Below, piece by piece: positions 34,872 to 38,706 of a stretch of DNA of 38,706 nucleotides. The translations under genes and the position numbers were made by a program. Numbering within the stretch: position 1 is the stretch's first letter; each line of letters begins with the position of its first letter. This DNA is from Beijerinckiaceae bacterium (lineage in GTDB: Bacteria; Pseudomonadota; Alphaproteobacteria; Rhizobiales; Beijerinckiaceae). The notes under the pieces are model-generated. The model was not told the DNA's origin. It did not search any database and saw only the letters and a program-made list of their open reading frames with translations. The stretch is from contig CANJVX010000029.1 of assembly GCA_947478405.1 (NCBI GenBank), positions 1 to 38,706 of the forward strand. Direction: 5' to 3'.

Positions 34872-36302
34872 TTAGCGCACGATCACATTCTTGAACTGCC
34901 ACGGGTCGCTGGCATCCACATCTTCGGGAAACAGCACGCCACGATCATCAAGCGGGGTCCAGCTCGTATATTCGCCGATCACAGGCCCGAGATAGGGACG
35001 CTGCACTTCAAGGCAGCGGCGGAAGTCGAGCTCGTCGGCCTCCACAATGCCTGCGGTCGGGTTTTCCAGCGCCCAGACCATGCCCGCCAGCACAGCGCTC
35101 GTCACCTGAAGGCCCGTGGCATTCTGATAGGGCGCAATGCGGCGCGTCTCTTCAATCGAGAGCTGCGAGCCATACCAATAGGCGTTCTTCTTATGGCCGT
35201 AGAGCAGCACGCCGAGTTCATCAATGCCGTCGACGATTTCCGTCTCGTCGAGAATCTTCGATTCTTTCTGCTGCTTCCAGCCAGAGCCTGCCATTTCATG
35301 CAGCGAGAGCACGGCGTCATTGGCCGGATGATAGGCATAGTGACAGGTCGGACGATAGGCCGCTTTGCCGCCCTCATAGACGGTGAGATAATCGGCAATC
35401 GAAATGGCTTCATTATGTGTGATGAGCCAGCCGTGTTGCGCACGCGCGGTCGGCGTCCATGAACGCACTTTCGTGCCAGCACCCGGACGCATCAGATAGA
35501 TCGCCGCGTTGGAGCCGAAATCATGCTCGCGACCTTCCGGCGGCAGAGTCTTTTCATGCGTGCCCCAGCCCAGTTCTGCCGGCTGCAAACCTTCCGAGAC
35601 GAAACCCTCAACCGACCAGGTGTTGACGAAAACACCTGTGGGCTTGGGGTCGCGCGCACGCTGCGTATCGCGCTCGGCAATGTGAATACCTTTCACGCCG
35701 GCCTTTTGCGCCAGACGCGCCCATTCTTCCCGGTTGCGGGGCTCGGGCATATCGACACCGCAATCAGCGGCGACATTGAGAAGCGCCTGCTTCACAAACC
35801 ACGACACCATGCCGGGGTTGGCCCCACAGCAAGACACAGCGGTCGGGCCTGTTTGCAAATCATCTCGCAGATCAAGCACAAACTCGCGCAAAGCATAATT
35901 GGAGCGCTGCGACACGGAGAGTGATGTATCCGTGTAAAAACCCTTCCAAGGCTCAGCGACCGTATCAATATAAAGCACGCCAAGCTCGTGGCAGAGCTTC
36001 ATGAGCGCCGTGGACGAAACTTCCACCGACAGATTGACGAGAAAACCTTGGCCCTTGCCTTCTGTCAGCAAAGGCTTCAGCAGCTCGACATAATTATCTT
36101 CGCGCACGCTATCTTTAATGAAGCGAATGCGGCGCTCGTCGCACAGGCCTCGATCCTTGTCTTCAGGATCAATCACGGTGAAGCGCTTCTTGTCGAATTT
36201 GAAATGGCGCTCAATGAGCGGCAGCGTACCTCGACCAATCGAGCCAAAGCCGATCATGACAATGGGACCAGTAATCGTGCCATGCACGGGCCAATGCGAC
36301 AT
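34872..36302 (-). CDS. hss: Homospermidine synthase
   Basis: NAD-dependent enzyme making sym-homospermidine from putrescine, the typical polyamine of many Hyphomicrobiales. The 476 residues contain the Rossmann motif GFGSIGRGTLP (18-28), PEDKDRGLCDERRI, YIDTVAEPWKGFY, CCGANPGMVSWF, and the C-terminal Trp/Asp-rich WQFKNVIVR. The length is normal. GGAG lies 9 nt before the ATG at 36302. Upstream is a strong terminator (36318-36347) between it and the GNAT gene, so expression must rely on readthrough or on a promoter in the very short leader. It shares the region with odc, which supplies putrescine. Confidence 0.96.
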   Translation of the reverse strand: MSHWPVHGTITGPIVMIGFGSIGRGTLPLIERHFKFDKKRFTVIDPEDKDRGLCDERRIRFIKDSVREDNYVELLKPLLTEGKGQGFLVNLSVEVSSTALMKLCHELGVLYIDTVAEPWKGFYTDTSLSVSQRSNYALREFVLDLRDDLQTGPTAVSCCGANPGMVSWFVKQALLNVAADCGVDMPEPRNREEWARLAQKAGVKGIHIAERDTQRARDPKPTGVFVNTWSVEGFVSEGLQPAELGWGTHEKTLPPEGREHDFGSNAAIYLMRPGAGTKVRSWTPTARAQHGWLITHNEAISIADYLTVYEGGKAAYRPTCHYAYHPANDAVLSLHEMAGSGWKQQKESKILDETEIVDGIDELGVLLYGHKKNAYWYGSQLSIEETRRIAPYQNATGLQVTSAVLAGMVWALENPTAGIVEADELDFRRCLEVQRPYLGPVIGEYTSWTPLDDRGVLFPEDVDASDPWQFKNVIVR

Positions 36303-36317
36303 TTCAGAGAACTCCAG

Positions 36318-36347
36318 AAAAAAGGCGCCGCGCTGGAGAGCGCGGCG
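36318..36347 (-). terminator. Hairpin terminator between the GNAT gene and hss
   Basis: Read on the minus strand: CGCCGCGCT and AGCGCGGCG form a perfect 9-bp stem around CTCC, followed by CC and six T. The U-tract ends about 15 nt before the hss start and sits 8 nt before its ribosome-binding site, so it may also hold an attenuator role. Confidence 0.85.
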
Positions 36348-36392
36348 AGAAGACGTTGCTGGCCTGCTTCAAAGCAAAGCCAGAGCGAATGA

Positions 36393-36983
36393 TCAAGCGG
36401 CCTGCGAGAAAACCTCCGCGACCGATTTACGTACAATTGGGCGCGCCGGAGCACCGGTCGCACGCACAAGACCCTTAGCGCCGCTCAAAGCGCCGGGGAT
36501 CAGCTCCAATCCCAGGAAACGCTCCGTCTCAACGGGGCCGGGCATAGCCAGACCCCGAACGGATGCGCGCTCGAACCCAAGCGGATTGTAATAAGCGGCA
36601 TCGCCAACAAGGATGACACCCTGATGACCACGCTGCACAGCGCGAAACAGGCCTTCTGCAATCAGCTTGCGGCCGATGCCCAAAGAACGAAACCGTGAAT
36701 CGACGGCCACCGGCCCGAGGAGGAGCGCTGCACGACCGCCAGCCTGGAGGTGCCAAAAGCGGATTGTGCCAACCAACTCCCCCCCGAGCACGGCCACCAG
36801 CGCGAGGCCAGCTGCAGGAGCGCGACCTTCGCGCAGCCTTTCGCAGGTCTTGGCGAATCGCGCGGGGCCGAAAGCCGCGTCGAGCAGATGCTCGCGCGCG
36901 GCAATATCGGAAAGCTTCTCATCGCGGATTGCGAGCTGCCGTTCAGCAGCTTGCTGGAAATCTTGCATGCAGACATAGGTCAT
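36393..36983 (-). CDS. GNAT-family N-acetyltransferase
   Basis: A 196-residue acetyl-CoA-dependent acyltransferase (YhbS-like). Motif A is visible as LLGPVAVDSRFRSLGIGRKLIAEGL, with the RxxGIG pyrophosphate loop, followed by VILVGDAAYYNPLGFE, typical of this subgroup. The gene lies between odc and hss, all on the minus strand. That conserved location suggests it modifies a polyamine or amino acid of the pathway, but the substrate is inferred only from position. The start ATG at 36983 is preceded by GGAGG in the minus-strand leader. Terminators flank it on both sides. Confidence 0.88.
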   Translation of the reverse strand: MTYVCMQDFQQAAERQLAIRDEKLSDIAAREHLLDAAFGPARFAKTCERLREGRAPAAGLALVAVLGGELVGTIRFWHLQAGGRAALLLGPVAVDSRFRSLGIGRKLIAEGLFRAVQRGHQGVILVGDAAYYNPLGFERASVRGLAMPGPVETERFLGLELIPGALSGAKGLVRATGAPARPIVRKSVAEVFSQAA

Positions 36984-37071
36984 CGCGGCCTCCTCAAAGG
37001 CTCAGGCGCGACCCTGGCACCAGATGCGCACTCGCGCATGCACCGGCCGTCAGGGACTCTTCAGGGGTGAT

Positions 37072-37097
37072 GAAAGACGCCGCGCGCACGCGGCGTC
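37072..37097 (-). terminator. Terminator of odc
   Basis: A perfect 9-bp stem (GACGCCGCG/CGCGGCGTC, loop TGCG on the minus strand) is followed by TTTC. It lies about 8 nt downstream of the odc stop codon. Confidence 0.75.
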
Positions 37098-37104
37098 GAC
37101 AGGC

Positions 37105-38247
37105 TCAGATCACGTAGGATTTGAGCGGAGGGAAACCGTTAAACTCGACCGCCGAATAAGTGGTCGTGTAAGCTCCGGTTCCCTCGATCAGCACTTTCGC
37201 GCCAATCTCGAGGCTGACGGGAAGGAGGTAGGGCTCCTTCTCGTAGAGCACATCGACCGAGTCACAGGTCGGGCCTGCGAGCACGCAAGGCTCCAGCTCG
37301 TCACCATCATAATCCGTGCGGATCGGATAGCGGATCATCTCGTCCATTGTTTCAGCAAGACCATTGAACTTGCCGATATCGAGATAGACCCACTTCACCT
37401 TGTCATCGTCTGACTTCTTTGAAATCAGCACGACCTCGGCTTCGATCATGCCGGCATTGCCGACCATGCCACGACCGGGCTCGATGATGGTTTCAGGAAT
37501 CCGGTTGCCGAAATGCTTGCGCAGCGACTTGAAGATCGCCTGGCCGTAAGCCTTCACTGCCGGCACATCTTTGAGGTACTTCGTCGGGAAGCCGCCACCG
37601 AGATTCACCATCGACAGATGGATGCCTCGCTCGGCGAGATCGCGGAAGATTTCAGCAGATGATGCCAAAGCCGCATCCCACATGCGCGGGTTGCGCTGCT
37701 GCGAGCCGACATGGAACGACAGGCCATAAGCGACGAGACCGAGGCGATGGGCATGCTCGAGCACGCGGCCAGCCATTTCCGGCACACAACCGAATTTGCG
37801 CGACAGCGGCCATTCAGCGCCTTCGCCATTGCACAGAATGCGACAGAACACGCGCGAGCCAGGCGCCGCACGGGCAACCTTCTCGACTTCGGCTTCGCAA
37901 TCAACCGCAAAGAGACGAATGCCAAGCTCGTAAGCGCGCGCAATATCGCGTTCTTTCTTGATCGTATTGCCGAAGGAGACGCGGTCCGGCGAAGCGCCAG
38001 CGGCTAAAGCCTGCTGGATTTCAACCACAGAGGCCGTGTCGAAGCAGGAGCCCAGCGCGGCCAAGAGCTTCAGCACTTCCGGGGAAGGGTTAGCCTTGAC
38101 GGCATAAAAGACGCGCGTGTCCGGCAAAGCCTTGGCAAAAGCATTGTAATTGTCGCGCACGACATTGAGGTCGAGGACCATGCACGGTCCATCATCCTGA
38201 CCCTTTTCGCGTCGGTCGCGGAGGAAATCCATAATACGATAGGTCAT
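37105..38247 (-). CDS. odc: Ornithine (or lysine/ornithine) decarboxylase, alanine-racemase fold
   Basis: PLP enzyme making putrescine from ornithine (possibly also cadaverine from lysine). It belongs to the eukaryote-like fold III type, not the large E. coli SpeC/SpeF type. Lys51 in VFYAVKANPSP binds PLP, HVGSQQ and LGGGFP contact the cofactor, EPGRGMVG is the glycine loop, and Cys328 in GPTCDSVD is the catalytic cysteine. The 380-residue length is typical. I start at the ATG at 38247 (AGGGA about 8 nt upstream); a longer frame to 38361 would run into the structured leader. Putrescine then feeds homospermidine synthase next door. The long leader suggests regulation after transcription starts. 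Confidence 0.95.
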   Translation of the reverse strand: MTYRIMDFLRDRREKGQDDGPCMVLDLNVVRDNYNAFAKALPDTRVFYAVKANPSPEVLKLLAALGSCFDTASVVEIQQALAAGASPDRVSFGNTIKKERDIARAYELGIRLFAVDCEAEVEKVARAAPGSRVFCRILCNGEGAEWPLSRKFGCVPEMAGRVLEHAHRLGLVAYGLSFHVGSQQRNPRMWDAALASSAEIFRDLAERGIHLSMVNLGGGFPTKYLKDVPAVKAYGQAIFKSLRKHFGNRIPETIIEPGRGMVGNAGMIEAEVVLISKKSDDDKVKWVYLDIGKFNGLAETMDEMIRYPIRTDYDGDELEPCVLAGPTCDSVDVLYEKEPYLLPVSLEIGAKVLIEGTGAYTTTYSAVEFNGFPPLKSYVI

Positions 38248-38254
38248 CGCGGCA

Positions 38255-38520
38255 TCCCTTCGAAGGGCGCACATCTGTTGGCGCGCCGATACGAGTTGAC
38301 TTCGTGGATGACAGCACTCCACCCCGCGCGTTGGAGACGCGGAAGCAAAAACGGCAATCATCCGTGACCTGTGCCGTCCGACTGAAGCATTCAGTCGACC
38401 AACAAAGGTCGGGTGCTGCGCCGTAGGACACGTCCACCCCAGAGCAGCTTGACGCTGTCCAAGGATTCAGTGGCCATCGATTGGATGGGATGAGCTCCCG
38501 TCCGCACGTGCGGCAAGAAA
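38255..38520 (-). promoter_or_regulatory. Structured odc 5' leader, probable alphaproteobacterial speF-motif RNA
   Basis: The roughly 270 nt before odc hold no gene but many hairpins on the minus strand: CCGCACGTGCGG, GGGA/TCCC, CCATC-N5-GATGG, CAGC-N5-GCTG, and CGACTGAA-TGC-TTCAGTCG (38379-38397). Rfam describes a 'speF' RNA element in just this place, upstream of ornithine decarboxylase in alphaproteobacteria. I assign it by position and structure, not by alignment. The borders are approximate. The 28-codon frame described under findings lies within it. Confidence 0.55.
38391..38477 (-). CDS. Possible upstream reading frame (28 aa) in the odc leader
   Basis: ATG at 38477 to TGA at 38391, beginning MATESLDSVKLL and ending RSTRPLLVD. 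Five of its residues are Arg or Lys in a cluster near the end. The stop codon lies inside the CGACTGAA/TTCAGTCG hairpin, as would suit ribosome-coupled control. There is no good ribosome-binding site (GGGAG is about 17 nt upstream), so this is a weak candidate. Confidence 0.25.
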   Translation of the reverse strand: MATESLDSVKLLWGGRVLRRSTRPLLVD

Positions 38521-38706
38521 GACAAGCCTCTTCGGTACGCTGACCTTTGGAGGGTCAACAGAGACGAAAAAGCCCGGTCCGTCGTTGCTTTAAGTCGCGT
38601 CCCCCGTTTGGCGGGGTTCGCCGGTTCGCTCCGGCTGCCGGTTTTTTACTGACGAGTGACCGGCCTCTTGTCCGGATCCCCGCCAACCGACACACGACCA
38701 CAGGCA
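38521..38706. other. Upstream flank of the odc leader
   Basis: No gene seen. On the minus strand it holds TGACC/GGTCA and CCCCG-N5-CGGGG hairpins. A GGACCGGGC followed by five T could be the end of an upstream transcript. On the plus strand GCCGGTTCGCTCCGGC leads into TGCCGG and six T, another terminator-like form. The odc promoter is probably here but I could not place it. Confidence 0.35.

Noticed and set aside
38192-38437. 81-codon minus-strand frame over the odc start
   Set aside because: Starts at GTG, overlaps the odc start in another frame and runs through leader hairpins; no family resemblance.

Overview
The window looks like a chromosomal segment of an alphaproteobacterium of the order Hyphomicrobiales (Rhizobiales). 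The case rests on gene identities and synteny. There is a cpdR, N-formylglutamate amidohydrolase, MmgR/alpha-r8 sRNA, hisN block. There is an ornithine decarboxylase, GNAT, homospermidine synthase polyamine cluster with a long structured leader. The L36 is cysteine-free, and a 'CERSEAIQ'-type intergenic palindrome occurs three times. I cannot place it to genus. There is no phage, insertion sequence, CRISPR array or rRNA; most of the content is housekeeping.

Layout. 1-6.2 kb: a chemoreceptor, two orphan TctC/Bug-type periplasmic binding proteins, a 2-keto-4-pentenoate hydratase-like enzyme, rpmJ and a TPR protein. 6.2-9.0 kb: tRNA-Val(GAC), cpdR, an N-formylglutamate amidohydrolase, an MmgR-like sRNA and hisN. 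9.0-12.0 kb, minus strand: alpha/beta hydrolase, kdsD/kpsF and galU (envelope sugar supply). 12.2-14.5 kb: an MBL-fold hydrolase and a divergent lytic transglycosylase. 14.6-20.8 kb: gltB-gltD, NADPH-type glutamate synthase. 21.4-23.8 kb: cutA, hemH, thiD. 23.9-26.4 kb: a tightly coupled operon of a His-rich COG0523 GTPase, a small unknown protein and a WD40 protein. 26.5-28.8 kb: divergent GT61 and GT11 glycosyltransferases. 28.8-31.5 kb: a flavin amine oxidase, a split two-subunit ThDP decarboxylase-like pair and a small membrane protein. 31.5-34.7 kb: a gamma-glutamyltransferase-like protein that seems to lack its catalytic threonine, and a DUF1007-NicO metal transport pair. 34.9-38.7 kb: hss, GNAT, odc and the odc leader.

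Themes. Genes are packed tightly. Four convergent pairs overlap by exactly 4 nt at a shared YTAA, and the same-strand pairs are coupled by ATGA, TGATG or a 4-nt gap. Nitrogen and polyamine metabolism recurs (gltBD, odc, hss, GNAT, amine oxidase), as do envelope synthesis (kdsD, galU, GT61, GT11, transglycosylase) and metal handling (COG0523, NicO, cutA, hemH).

Nothing here is clearly a new defence or mobile system. The best candidates for undescribed biology are the odc leader with its possible upstream reading frame, the GGT-like probable pseudoenzyme, the COG0523/unknown/WD40 operon and the split ThDP enzyme.
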